Both the position numbers and the translations under genes were made by a program. From assembly GCA_017429465.1 (NCBI GenBank), contig JAFROU010000053.1:1-22395 (forward strand): a stretch of 22,395 nt of DNA, written 5' to 3'. The notes beneath the pieces were generated by a model that saw nothing but the letters and a program-made list of their open reading frames with translations, was not told where the DNA came from and searched no databases. The first letter of the stretch is position 1. Every line of letters starts with the position of its first letter. Shown here piece by piece: positions 7,345 through 14,520 of this stretch. The stretch is from Candidatus Saccharimonadota bacterium. GTDB taxonomy: Bacteria; Patescibacteria; Saccharimonadia; Saccharimonadales; Nanosyncoccaceae.

Positions 7345-7644
7345 CACCATAATTGCCGCCGAGACTACTGCCTCAAGAATACGAAGCAGGCCGGAAGAAC
7401 CACCATGATTGGAGTGAAAATATAAAAGAAATGGAAAAACTAAAACAAGTGCTAAGTAGATAATATGATTGATTAGTTCTTCGGAAGCGTCTGGCCAAAT
7501 ACCTTTAATCCACATTAGAAAGATTGGACCAAAACTATTAAAAACGGCAACGCCGGCGATGGTTGCTAAATGCATTGGGCCGGAATGTTTACGAATAAAA
7601 TAGAAGATGAAGATAAATATTGCGAGAGCAACAATAACAGCCAT
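7201..7644 (-). CDS. Hypothetical small polytopic membrane protein
   Basis: Family not recognised. The product is 147 residues from the ATG at 7644, with four or five hydrophobic segments (about 1-15, 22-42, 57-77, 91-111 and 127-147), ending within the last one (GPVVLGATIAAYLDILLYF). An upstream ATG at 7662 is rejected because the -10 box lies between the two. From 7644 the gene has a TATAAT box six bases ahead and no ribosome binding site. Its last 144 bases overlap the end of comEC on the opposite strand. The hydrophobic C-terminus in the overlap suggests this frame is the real coding frame there. Confidence 0.7.
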   Translation of the reverse strand: MAVIVALAIFIFIFYFIRKHSGPMHLATIAGVAVFNSFGPIFLMWIKGIWPDASEELINHIIYLALVLVFPFLLYFHSNHGGSSGLLRILEAVVSAAIMVSMIAGPLGYFFSFDDLSVNICNFISTIEGPVVLGATIAAYLDILLYF

Positions 7645-7650
7645 AAGCGT

Positions 7651-7659
7651 ATTATAACA
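7651..7659 (-). promoter_or_regulatory. Extended -10 promoter for the small membrane protein
   Basis: The minus strand reads TGTTATAAT (TATAAT at 7651-7656), six bases before the ATG at 7644 and directly after the rimK terminator. Confidence 0.65.
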
Positions 7660-7665
7660 CAAAAA

Positions 7666-7685
7666 AGAGCCCCGAAAGGGGCTCT
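7666..7685 (-). terminator. Terminator of the rimB-rimK operon
   Basis: AGAGCCCC and GGGGCTCT form a perfect GC-rich 8-bp stem with a four-base loop, followed on the minus strand by TTTTTTGTG. It lies three bases after the rimK stop and insulates rimK from the next promoter. Confidence 0.93.
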
Positions 7686-7688
7686 CTT

Positions 7689-8597
7689 TTAGGCGCCGAC
7701 ACGATCTTTTGAGTTTTTGCGTGCGGCGTTATGTTCAATATATTCAATGATTTTAATAGCAACGTTACGTCCGGTAACGCGTTCAATACCAAATCCCGGT
7801 GAAGCATTAACTTCTAGAACTAGTGGGCCGCGTTCGCTACGCATGAGGTCAACACCTGCAATGTGAAGTCCCATGGCTTTGGCGGCGTGAACGGCAACTT
7901 TCTTTTCTTCATCAGTAAGTTTAATGATGGTTCCCTCACCACCCTTGTGTAGGTTAGAGCGAAAATCGTCATCAAGTGATTTACGTTGCATACTGGCTAC
8001 AACTTGAGAGCCAACTACGAAGGCACGAATGTCAGTGCCGGCAGATTCCTTGATGTATTCTTGCAAGAGAATGTTAGTACCGTCTTCGTTGTAAAGATAA
8101 AAAGCCTGCAAAGCAGATTTAGCAGCTTTTTTGGTTTCGGCTAGAACGACGCCGTTACCGTGAGTGCCAGAAGCAAGTTTGATGATCACTGGTAAACCGA
8201 TTTGGTCAATTAGGTCATCAATGTCTGCAGTGTTACGTGACACTAGTGTCTTTGGCGTATCAATACCATTTTTAGTGAGAATTTGAGCGGCACGCAATTT
8301 GTCGCGAGCGCGCGTAATAGCGATGGAGCTAGAGGCGGTCCAAACTCCTTGCATTTCAAACTGGCGAACAATAGCACAGCCATATTTAGTCATGTTATTT
8401 GAAATACGAGGCAAAATGGCATCAAAACCAGAAAGTTTTTCGCCTTTGTAATAAACATTCGGGTGCTTTTCATCAAGCGAAAGATAGCAATTCTTATACT
8501 TGATGACTTTTACTTCGTGACCACGTTTCTCGGCTTCTTCAACCAAACGTTTGGTGGAGTAATTAGCATTGCCGTTAGATAAAATCGCGATTTTCAT
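7689..8597 (-). CDS. rimK: RimK-type ATP-grasp ligase (ribosomal protein S6 glutamate ligase family)
   Basis: RimK adds glutamate residues to the C-terminus of ribosomal protein S6, using ATP to make an acyl-phosphate. The 302-residue length and N-terminus (MKIAILSNGN) match E. coli RimK. PRISNNMTKYGCAIVRQFE (63-81) is the family signature. The ATP-grasp core shows PVIIKLASGTHGNGV (136-150), RAFVVG (191-196), FRSNLHKGGEG (212-222) and the Mg-binding end GVDL...LEVNASPG (248-268). It is downstream of a RimB-type protease gene in the same orientation. A TGGTATAAT box ends ten bases before the ATG, and AGAGGA also lies there, so it may be both read through from rimB and transcribed from its own start. 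Related ligases act on other substrates, so S6 is a family inference. Confidence 0.9.
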   Translation of the reverse strand: MKIAILSNGNANYSTKRLVEEAEKRGHEVKVIKYKNCYLSLDEKHPNVYYKGEKLSGFDAILPRISNNMTKYGCAIVRQFEMQGVWTASSSIAITRARDKLRAAQILTKNGIDTPKTLVSRNTADIDDLIDQIGLPVIIKLASGTHGNGVVLAETKKAAKSALQAFYLYNEDGTNILLQEYIKESAGTDIRAFVVGSQVVASMQRKSLDDDFRSNLHKGGEGTIIKLTDEEKKVAVHAAKAMGLHIAGVDLMRSERGPLVLEVNASPGFGIERVTGRNVAIKIIEYIEHNAARKNSKDRVGA

Positions 8598-8607
8598 GAT
8601 GTCCTCT

Positions 8608-8616
8608 ATTATACCA
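8608..8616 (-). promoter_or_regulatory. Extended -10 box upstream of rimK
   Basis: The minus strand reads TGGTATAAT (TATAAT at 8608-8613) in the 75-base gap between rimB and rimK. A transcript from here would have a leader of only about four bases and would not include the AGAGGA element, which would work only on read-through mRNA from rimB. Confidence 0.6.
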
Positions 8617-8672
8617 TTTTTACGTTAATAAATCAATTGTAATAGCTGTTGTTACCTCTGTCGAGAGTTATA

Positions 8673-9113
8673 TTATATCTTGTCCTTCAGACCGTAATAA
8701 TCCTTTTTGGTGACGTCTTTTTTGGAAACGTCAACAAGGAACTTACCGCGAATAGTGCGACGGCCAATGAGAATTGGAAAATTATTTTTGGAACGATTAG
8801 CGAGTGTGAAGGAGGATCTAATGTGACGGCCATTGATGCAGAGTGAAAGATGGGTGCGATAGCGTTCTTCGGCCTCACCGTTAGAACTACGTACGGTAAT
8901 AATCGTAAATTGACGACGCGTAATTACTTCACCGGTGTAAAACTTGGAGATTGGATGAAATAATGTAAACTGCAATACGCCATCTTTGACCTTAATATGG
9001 CTGGCGCAAATTGCAGAAGAGTCAGCGCCAGTATCAATTTTGGCAGGGACATGAGTAATACCTTCGACATCAACGAAGGTGTTAGCGCCAATAATGTCTA
9101 AACGTTTACTCAT
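8673..9113 (-). CDS. rimB: RimB-type retropepsin-like protease (PF05618 family)
   Basis: Member of the family long named ATP-dependent zinc protease, now understood as retropepsin-like aspartyl proteases; RimB of Pseudomonas trims the glutamate tails made by RimK. The 146-residue product has the catalytic motif AKIDTGADSSAI (24-35, D27-T28-G29) and the second signature FPILIGRRTIRGKFLVDVS (about 112-130). It is the first gene before rimK, forming a writer and eraser pair. A TTGACA-17-TAAAAT promoter ends eight bases before the ATG and no ribosome binding site is present, so the mRNA is close to leaderless. The gene name is assigned by family and neighbour. Confidence 0.88.
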   Translation of the reverse strand: MSKRLDIIGANTFVDVEGITHVPAKIDTGADSSAICASHIKVKDGVLQFTLFHPISKFYTGEVITRRQFTIITVRSSNGEAEERYRTHLSLCINGRHIRSSFTLANRSKNNFPILIGRRTIRGKFLVDVSKKDVTKKDYYGLKDKI

Positions 9114-9121
9114 TTGACTTT

Positions 9122-9150
9122 ATTTTACAATATTTTATAGTTATTGTCAA
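9122..9150 (-). promoter_or_regulatory. Promoter of rimB-rimK
   Basis: On the minus strand TTGACA (9145-9150), 17 bases, TAAAAT (9122-9127). The -35 box is perfect. The promoter fills the 39-base gap after the dnaJ stop codon. No terminator is seen for dnaJ, so read-through into rimB is possible. Confidence 0.75.
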
Positions 9151-9152
9151 TG

Positions 9153-10052
9153 TTATCCCCAGAAACCACGCTTCTTTGTAGATCGGAATTCCTCGAGTAA
9201 TTCTTTTTGCCTGCGAGTAAGATTCTTTGGTGTTTCAACTAGAATGGTAACAATGTGTGGGCCGCGGTCACCATCGGAACGATAAGGGACACCGTGACCA
9301 GAAAGTTTAAATGGCGTACCAGATTGAGTACCGGCTGGCACTTTCATAGTAATTTTGCCATCAACAGTTTCAACATCAACTTCGCAACCAAGTGCAGCGT
9401 CGGCCATAGAAACAGTTTCTTCGGATAGGATGATGGCGCCTTCACGAGTGAGGTGTTTGTGTGGTTTAACGCGAACGCGAACATAGAGATCACCCTTAGT
9501 ACCACCTTCTGGAGCTTCGCCACCTTTACCAGTTAAGCGAATTGACATGCCGTCATCAATACCAGCTGGAATCTTGAGCTTAATAGATTCACCAGCGTTG
9601 GTCTCAACAGTTTTAGTAGTACCAAAGACAGCTTCTTCGAAAGAGATTGTAACGTTAGTTTGATAGTCGGCACCACGGCGAGGACGACGAGCGCCATTTG
9701 GACCAAAACCAAAGAGTGAGCCTAGAATATCGTCTAAGCCACCGCCACCAAAATCGAAATTGAAACTCTGGCCATTAAAATTGTAGGTGCCGCCCTGGAA
9801 TGGGTTACCGCCAGCAGCGCCACCATTGACACCAGCATGACCAAATTGATCATAACGAGCACGTTTTTGCTTATCGCTTAAGACTTCGTGGGCCTCGGAA
9901 ATCTCTTTGAACTTAGCTTCGGCTTCTTTGTCACCTGGATTTTTGTCTGGGTGATATTTAATGGCAAGCTTACGGTAGGCCTTTTTAATCTCATCATCAG
10001 AAGCGTTTTTAGAAACGCCTAGAACTTCATAATAGTCACGTTTTGTTGTCAT
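9153..10052 (-). CDS. dnaJ: DnaJ-family co-chaperone without zinc finger
   Basis: J-domain protein that delivers clients to DnaK and stimulates its ATPase. From the ATG at 10052 the product has 299 residues: a J domain ([16 protein letters not shown] at 34-36), a Gly/Phe-rich linker (about 72-120), and the two C-terminal beta domains ([18 protein letters not shown], then [18 protein letters not shown]). No CxxCxGxG repeats are present, so it is a class II (CbpA-like) J protein. Typical DnaJ has 370-380 residues, and the zinc finger would sit just after the first strand block. Another ATG at 10061 overlaps the -10 box (TATAATG), so the second ATG, seven bases after the box, is preferred and matches the usual DnaJ N-terminus. 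A CIRCE operator covers the -35 region. Confidence 0.93.
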   Translation of the reverse strand: MTTKRDYYEVLGVSKNASDDEIKKAYRKLAIKYHPDKNPGDKEAEAKFKEISEAHEVLSDKQKRARYDQFGHAGVNGGAAGGNPFQGGTYNFNGQSFNFDFGGGGLDDILGSLFGFGPNGARRPRRGADYQTNVTISFEEAVFGTTKTVETNAGESIKLKIPAGIDDGMSIRLTGKGGEAPEGGTKGDLYVRVRVKPHKHLTREGAIILSEETVSMADAALGCEVDVETVDGKITMKVPAGTQSGTPFKLSGHGVPYRSDGDRGPHIVTILVETPKNLTRRQKELLEEFRSTKKRGFWG

Positions 10053-10059
10053 GCTAATC

Positions 10060-10088
10060 ATTATATGCTGCTAGCACTCAAAATGCAA
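10060..10088 (-). promoter_or_regulatory. Promoter of dnaJ
   Basis: On the minus strand TTGCAT (10083-10088), 17 bases, TATAAT (10060-10065). The -35 box occupies the first six bases of the CIRCE spacer. Only seven bases separate the -10 from the ATG at 10052, predicting a leaderless mRNA. Confidence 0.65.
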
Positions 10089-10097
10089 GAGTGCTAA
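10071..10097 (-). promoter_or_regulatory. CIRCE operator upstream of dnaJ (HrcA binding site)
   Basis: On the minus strand TTAGCACTC, nine bases, GAGTGCTAG; 17 of 18 arm bases match the CIRCE consensus TTAGCACTC-N9-GAGTGCTAA. HrcA bound here would cover the -35 box of dnaJ. The ackA -10 box lies 33 bases away on the other side, so control of ackA is less likely. Confidence 0.95.
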
Positions 10098-10126
10098 ATA
10101 ATCCAGTCGTTTTTCCCTATAATTTA

Positions 10127-10135
10127 TGATATAAT
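10127..10135 (+). promoter_or_regulatory. Extended -10 promoter for ackA
   Basis: TGATATAAT, a perfect extended -10, seven bases before the ATG at 10143. A second TATAAT lies at 10118-10123. An earlier in-frame ATG (10134) overlaps the box itself and would not be in the transcript. Confidence 0.7.
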
Positions 10136-10142
10136 GGTCTGC

Positions 10143-11330
10143 ATGGAAAAATCACGTCTTATTTTAATTACAAACCCTGGGAGCTCTTCCCGTAAATATG
10201 CACTTTACCGCGATGATGAATTGCTTTGTTCTTTGCATTTCGAATTTGAAGATGGAAAAGTTATTTGCACCCTCAAAAAAGCAGACGGCTCAAAGAAAAA
10301 ACTTGATGAAGATTTCAAGAGCCTAGATAATACAGTGGAAGCCCTAAATCGTATCTTAACTGAAGAAAAATATCTTGGTGGCGTCTCCAAGATCGATGCT
10401 GTGTTGGCTCGCGTCGTGGCACCAGGTGAATACTTTGCTCATGATCATATCGTGGATGATGAATGTTTAATGCATTTTGAGGTAGCTGAAAAACAGGCAC
10501 CTCTACACGTACCAGTAGTTTCAGCAGAGGTTGAAAAATTTGTGGAGGTATTTGAAGACACGCCAGTGATTGAAATCTCTGACTCCGCTTTCCACGATAC
10601 TCGTCCAGATGTTATGAAATATTACGCCTTTGATACTGATCTTGCTGATAAGTCTGGCGTGAAGCGTTACGGTTTTCACGGTCTTTCTGTGGGTTCCATT
10701 ACCGAATACATGAAATCACAGGACATTTTGCCAGAGAAATTAGTAGTCTGTCACATTGGTTCTGGTTCTTCTGTGACTGCCGTTTTTCATGGTAAATCCT
10801 TTGACACCACGATGGGCTACACCCCACTACAAGGCGTAATGATGTCCACTCGTTGTGGTGATATTGATACTGCTGCGGCATTAGCAATCGGCCGTGAACT
10901 AAATCTTTCAGGTGAAGAGCTTGAAAAATATTTGAATAAGAAGTGCGGCCTACTTGGCGTGTCTGGCAAAAGTGATGACATGCGTGAGATTATTAAGCTT
11001 CAAAGTGAAGGCGACAAAAAAGGTGCTTTGGCATTTTCAATGTATATTTATCGCTTACAAAGTGCTATCGGACAAATGGTTGCTTCGATGGGCGGTGTAG
11101 ACGCGATTGTCTTTACAGCTACAATCGGTGAACGTTCTGACATCGTGCGCAAGACAGTGTGCCAAAAACTTGGCTACCTTGGATTTAATATGGATGAAGC
11201 CAAGAACGCTGGCGATTTAGTTGAGCGCCACGTCAACGTTGGCACTAAAGATTCAAAACCAATCTGGGTAATTCGTACTGACGAATTCGCCGAAATGATT
11301 CGCCGCGCCAAAGTCTTACTTGATAAATAA
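10143..11330 (+). CDS. ackA: Acetate kinase
   Basis: Makes ATP from acetyl phosphate, or the reverse; an ASKHA-fold kinase. The 395-residue product matches the family length. Seen motifs are LITNPGSSSRKYALY (phosphate loop, usually LNCGSSSLKF), SDSAFHDTRP (catalytic Asp), KRYGFHGLS, HIGSGSSVTAV, TTMGYTPLQGVMMSTRCGDID, GVDAIVFTATIGERSDIVR and a final RTDEF. Some normally conserved positions differ: NCGSSS is NPGSSS, HGGE is APGE, APLHNP is APLHVP, TRSGDID is TRCGDID. The enzyme is therefore a divergent member and could prefer another acyl phosphate. The start is set by the -10 box seven bases upstream. The next gene starts one base after its stop. No phosphotransacetylase gene is present here. 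Confidence 0.92.
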   Translation: MEKSRLILITNPGSSSRKYALYRDDELLCSLHFEFEDGKVICTLKKADGSKKKLDEDFKSLDNTVEALNRILTEEKYLGGVSKIDAVLARVVAPGEYFAHDHIVDDECLMHFEVAEKQAPLHVPVVSAEVEKFVEVFEDTPVIEISDSAFHDTRPDVMKYYAFDTDLADKSGVKRYGFHGLSVGSITEYMKSQDILPEKLVVCHIGSGSSVTAVFHGKSFDTTMGYTPLQGVMMSTRCGDIDTAAALAIGRELNLSGEELEKYLNKKCGLLGVSGKSDDMREIIKLQSEGDKKGALAFSMYIYRLQSAIGQMVASMGGVDAIVFTATIGERSDIVRKTVCQKLGYLGFNMDEAKNAGDLVERHVNVGTKDSKPIWVIRTDEFAEMIRRAKVLLDK

Positions 11331-11331
11331 G

Positions 11332-11904
11332 ATGAAACAAGTTGCGGATAAAGAAACTGCGGAAATCTTAAAACAAGCCCTCTCGTGTCTTGAACACGAG
11401 GGGGATTTAGTTGAGCTAGGTTGCTACGAAGGAGATACTTCCCTACTTCTGGCTGAGCTTTTAAGGAAGAATAATTCCCAGAAGAAATTATGGATTTATG
11501 ATTCATTCGAGGGTTTGCCAGAAAAAAGTGAAGCAGATTATTCCGCCGCGGGCGAAGCTTTTAAAAAAGGTGAGCTCTATGTATCAAAACGCGAAGTCAA
11601 ATTGAGATTCTTGCGTGCTAATTTGCCAGTGCCAGTTATTAAAAAGGCGTGGTTTGAAGACTTGAACGATGAAGATTTACCTACAAAGATTTGCTTTGCC
11701 TTTTTAGACGGCGATCTTTACGACTCAATTAAGGTTTCGCTGAGGTTGATTGAGAAAAAAATGACAGAGGGTGGCATTATAGTCGTGCACGATTATAATA
11801 ATCCTGAACTACCAGGCGTGACAAAGGCTGTAGATGAGTGGTGTAAACGTGTAAACTATACTAAATTGACGACCAAAGAAACGCTCGCTATAATCAAGTT
11901 ATGA
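11332..11904 (+). CDS. TylF/MycF-type O-methyltransferase
   Basis: Class I SAM-dependent methyltransferase related to macrocin O-methyltransferase (PF05711), enzymes that methylate sugar hydroxyls with a divalent metal. The 190-residue product has the SAM-binding GDLVELGCYEGDTS (about 24-37), IYDSFEGLP, the acidic metal motif FLDGDLYDS and GGIIVVHDY, in family order. It is shorter than TylF (about 250). The ATG lies one base after the ackA stop (TAAGATG), so translation is coupled; a TTG at 11320 opens the frame earlier but overlaps ackA. Its last four bases overlap the next start. The substrate is unknown; a cell-surface or glycan sugar is a guess. Confidence 0.85.
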   Translation: MKQVADKETAEILKQALSCLEHEGDLVELGCYEGDTSLLLAELLRKNNSQKKLWIYDSFEGLPEKSEADYSAAGEAFKKGELYVSKREVKLRFLRANLPVPVIKKAWFEDLNDEDLPTKICFAFLDGDLYDSIKVSLRLIEKKMTEGGIIVVHDYNNPELPGVTKAVDEWCKRVNYTKLTTKETLAIIKL

Positions 11905-12455
11905 AAAGAGTTAATCAAATCTTAAAATGGATCATTTTTGCAGCTGGCATAGTATTTGATATCTTGCACTTTGTCGATCCAGAACGTTATCCAAAATTAA
12001 TTAGTTACATCGCTACCTCATTAATTCCATTTGTGCCGGATTTAGTCCGCGCGCTTAAGGTGAAGGTAAGCGACGAATTAGAGCTGGCCTATTTATTATT
12101 TATTATACCGGCGATGGTAGTGGGGATTGATATGGATCTTTATAAAGTGCCTTGGCAATACGACAAGATCGTCCATGGAGCCAGTGGCGTACTGGTGGCA
12201 TTTGTTGCGAAAGAGTTTGCTGATCAGAATAAACTCACTAAACGTAATTGGTTCTATATATTATATATATTGGGGATTGTGGCCCTTATTGCGGTTGCTT
12301 GGGAGTGTTTTGAATTTTCTTATGATCTAATCGCTGGCGGTCATATGCAAGAATTAGTATCAACTGGCGTAGATGATACGATGTGGGATTTAATTGTTGC
12401 CATGGTGGGTGGTGGCTTGGTCGCTGCGGGCTTGGTATTTTGTAAGAAAAAATAG
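11901..12455 (+). CDS. DUF2238/YjdF-like membrane protein
   Basis: The 184-residue product has about five hydrophobic segments and three motifs resembling the DUF2238 (YjdF) family: YDKIVHGASGVLVAFV, VAWECFEFSYD and GVDDTMWDLIVAMVGG. Acidic and histidine residues (DKIVH, WECFE, DTMWD) fall at membrane ends. The biochemical role of this family is not known to me. ATGA overlap with the methyltransferase gene makes this the last gene of an ackA-methyltransferase-membrane protein operon. It is followed by the dnaK control region, with no terminator seen. Confidence 0.75.
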   Translation: MKRVNQILKWIIFAAGIVFDILHFVDPERYPKLISYIATSLIPFVPDLVRALKVKVSDELELAYLLFIIPAMVVGIDMDLYKVPWQYDKIVHGASGVLVAFVAKEFADQNKLTKRNWFYILYILGIVALIAVAWECFEFSYDLIAGGHMQELVSTGVDDTMWDLIVAMVGGGLVAAGLVFCKKK

Positions 12456-12466
12456 ACTTACAGAGG

Positions 12467-12472
12467 TATAAT
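12467..12472 (+). promoter_or_regulatory. Possible upstream dnaK promoter (-10 box)
   Basis: TATAAT with no TG extension and no good -35 box. Transcription would start near 12479, at the edge of the upstream CIRCE. It may be a second dnaK promoter or chance. Confidence 0.3.
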
Positions 12473-12477
12473 CGTAA

Positions 12478-12504
12478 TTAGCAGTCTTGACAAACGAGTG
12501 CTAG
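12478..12504 (+). promoter_or_regulatory. Upstream CIRCE-like operator of dnaK
   Basis: TTAGCAGTC, nine bases (TTGACAAAC), GAGTGCTAG: 16 of 18 arm bases match CIRCE, with exact spacing. The perfect -35 box TTGACA is the first six bases of the spacer, the same arrangement as in the dnaJ operator. HrcA here would block RNA polymerase directly. Confidence 0.75.
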
Positions 12505-12515
12505 TTTGTTACTAT
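12487..12515 (+). promoter_or_regulatory. Main dnaK promoter
   Basis: TTGACA (12487-12492), 17 bases, TACTAT (12510-12515). Transcription should start near 12522, just before the perfect CIRCE, leaving a leader of about 78 bases. Confidence 0.8.
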
Positions 12516-12527
12516 TAGAGGTGAAGG

Positions 12528-12554
12528 TTAGCACTCACCATTAATGAGTGCTAA
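12528..12554 (+). promoter_or_regulatory. CIRCE operator in the dnaK leader
   Basis: TTAGCACTC, nine bases, GAGTGCTAA: a perfect match to the consensus. It lies just downstream of the predicted transcription start, the classical position for HrcA repression. The centre is 50 bases from that of the upstream CIRCE. Confidence 0.97.
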
Positions 12555-12599
12555 ATAGATGAAGTAATTTAAGACATATAATTCAAAAGGAGGATAAAA

Positions 12600-14477
12600 A
12601 TGTCAAAGATTATTGGTATTGATCTTGGAACTACCAACTCTGCTTTTGCCTATATGGTAGCTGGTAAGCCAGAAGTTATCACCAACGCTGAGGGTGATCG
12701 TACCACCCCATCCGTGGTGGCTGTAACTAAAAAGGGTGATCGCCTAGTCGGTAAGGTCGCTCAACGTCAGCGCGTGACTAATCCAAAGAACACCATCTAT
12801 GGTATTAAGCGTTTAATTGGTCGTAAGTTTGACGATAAGGAAGTCCAACGTGACCTCGACATCATGCCTTACAAAATCGTGAAGAGTAAAACTGGTGTGG
12901 CCGTAGAAATGGATGGCAAAAATTACACGCCAGAAGAAATTTCCGCTATGGTACTTTCAAAAATTAAAGCTGATGCCGAAGCTTTTCTAGGCGAAAAAGT
13001 TACCGAAGCTATTATTACGGTTCCGGCTTACTTTGATGATTCTCAACGTCAGGCCACTAAAGACGCTGGTAAAATTGCCGGTCTTGAAGTGAAACGTATC
13101 ATTAACGAACCAACTGCTGCTGCTCTTGCTTATGGTCTTGAATCAAAGAAGGATGAGCAGATTGTTGTATTCGACCTTGGTGGCGGTACTTTCGATGTGT
13201 CCATTCTTGAATTAGGCGATGGCGTGTTTGAAGTTAAATCTACTAACGGTGATACCCACCTAGGTGGTGAAGATTTTGATAACTTGATTGTTAACTACCT
13301 ACTTGATGAGTTTAAGAAGGAGTCCGGCATTGATATTCGTGATGATGCTGCAGCCATGCAACGTGTGAAGGATGAAGCTGAAAAAGCCAAGAAGGAACTT
13401 TCTTCTACTACTTCCGTTGAAATCAATTTGCCATTTTTGACGGCTGATGCTGATGGACCAAAACACTTTGAGCACACTTTGACTCGTGCCAAACTCGAAG
13501 AATTGGTTTCTCCATTAATTGATCGTTTAGCTGGCCCAGTTGAAAAAGCCTTGAAGGATGCCAAACTCACTGCCAAAGACATTGATGAGGTGGTGATGGT
13601 TGGTGGCATGACACGTATGCCAGCCGTCGTTGAAAAAGTGAAGGAGATTTTTGGTAAGGATCCAATGCAAGGTGTAAACCCAGATGAAGTAGTGGCCGTA
13701 GGTGCTGCTATTCAAGGTGGTGTTTTGCAAGGTGATGTAAAGGACGTTTTGCTCCTTGATGTAACTCCACTTACTCTTGGCATTGAGACTATGGGTGGTG
13801 TACGCACTCCATTAATTGACCGTAACACGACAATTCCAACTTCCAAGTCTGAGGTCTTTTCTACTGCTTCGGATAATCAGCCGCAAGTAGAAATTCACGT
13901 GTTGCAAGGTGAACGTGAGATGGCTGCTGATAATAAGTCACTCGGTCGCTTCATTCTTGATGGCATTGCGCCAGCTCCACGTGGCGTGCCACAAATTGAA
14001 GTTACCTTTAACCTTGATGCTAACGGCATTTTAAATGTCACCGCTAAAGATAAAGGTACTGGCAAGGAACAATCTATTACCATTCAGAACTCTGGTAACA
14101 TGAGCAAGGACGATATCGAAAAAGCCCAAAAGGAAGCTGAAGCTCACGCCGAAGAAGATAAGAAAAAACGCGAAGCTATTGATGCTCGCAACAAACTTGA
14201 GAATGCAATTTATCAAGCCGAGAAGATGCCTGACGAATATAAGGACAAAATTTCGGACGATGATAAAGAAACTATCAAGAAGGCCGTGGCTGATGCTAAG
14301 GAAGTTTTGAAAGACGAGAACGCTGATCAAGAAAAACTTGAAGCGGCTTCCAAGGAGCTTTCCGATAAAATAATGCCAATCGGTGCAAAGATGTATCAAG
14401 AAGCTTCAAAGTCTGAAAGCAAGTCTGACAAGAAAGACGATGACGGCGCTGTTGAAGGTGAAGTCGTTGATAAATAA
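12600..14477 (+). CDS. dnaK: Chaperone protein DnaK (Hsp70)
   Basis: ATP-driven chaperone that binds unfolded polypeptides with DnaJ and GrpE. The 625-residue product has the ATPase signatures [13 protein letters not shown] (4-16), [19 protein letters not shown] and [17 protein letters not shown], the linker [19 protein letters not shown], the peptide-binding domain and an acidic, Lys-rich C-terminal tail ending in EGEVVDK. A strong AGGAGG lies seven bases before the ATG. Two CIRCE sites and a sigma70-type promoter precede it, so it should be induced by heat through loss of HrcA repression. grpE and hrcA are not in the window, so dnaK is not in the usual hrcA-grpE-dnaK-dnaJ operon. Confidence 0.99.
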   Translation: MSKIIGIDLGTTNSAFAYMVAGKPEVITNAEGDRTTPSVVAVTKKGDRLVGKVAQRQRVTNPKNTIYGIKRLIGRKFDDKEVQRDLDIMPYKIVKSKTGVAVEMDGKNYTPEEISAMVLSKIKADAEAFLGEKVTEAIITVPAYFDDSQRQATKDAGKIAGLEVKRIINEPTAAALAYGLESKKDEQIVVFDLGGGTFDVSILELGDGVFEVKSTNGDTHLGGEDFDNLIVNYLLDEFKKESGIDIRDDAAAMQRVKDEAEKAKKELSSTTSVEINLPFLTADADGPKHFEHTLTRAKLEELVSPLIDRLAGPVEKALKDAKLTAKDIDEVVMVGGMTRMPAVVEKVKEIFGKDPMQGVNPDEVVAVGAAIQGGVLQGDVKDVLLLDVTPLTLGIETMGGVRTPLIDRNTTIPTSKSEVFSTASDNQPQVEIHVLQGEREMAADNKSLGRFILDGIAPAPRGVPQIEVTFNLDANGILNVTAKDKGTGKEQSITIQNSGNMSKDDIEKAQKEAEAHAEEDKKKREAIDARNKLENAIYQAEKMPDEYKDKISDDDKETIKKAVADAKEVLKDENADQEKLEAASKELSDKIMPIGAKMYQEASKSESKSDKKDDDGAVEGEVVDK

Positions 14478-14496
14478 TTAGCACTAAGTACTAGGA

Positions 14497-14520
14497 TAAG
14501 CCATGAGAAATCATGGCTTA
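14497..14520 (+). terminator. dnaK terminator
   Basis: TAAGCCATGA and TCATGGCTTA form a perfect 10-bp stem with a GAAA loop, followed by TTTCTTTT. The 3' arm contains the stop codon (14511-14513) of the convergent gene, so the two genes share this end region. Confidence 0.9.

Noticed and set aside
14478..14486. TTAGCACT-like CIRCE half-site after the dnaK stop codon
   Set aside because: There is no matching GAGTGCTAA arm nine bases away and no promoter to control; it is a single half-site and likely chance.
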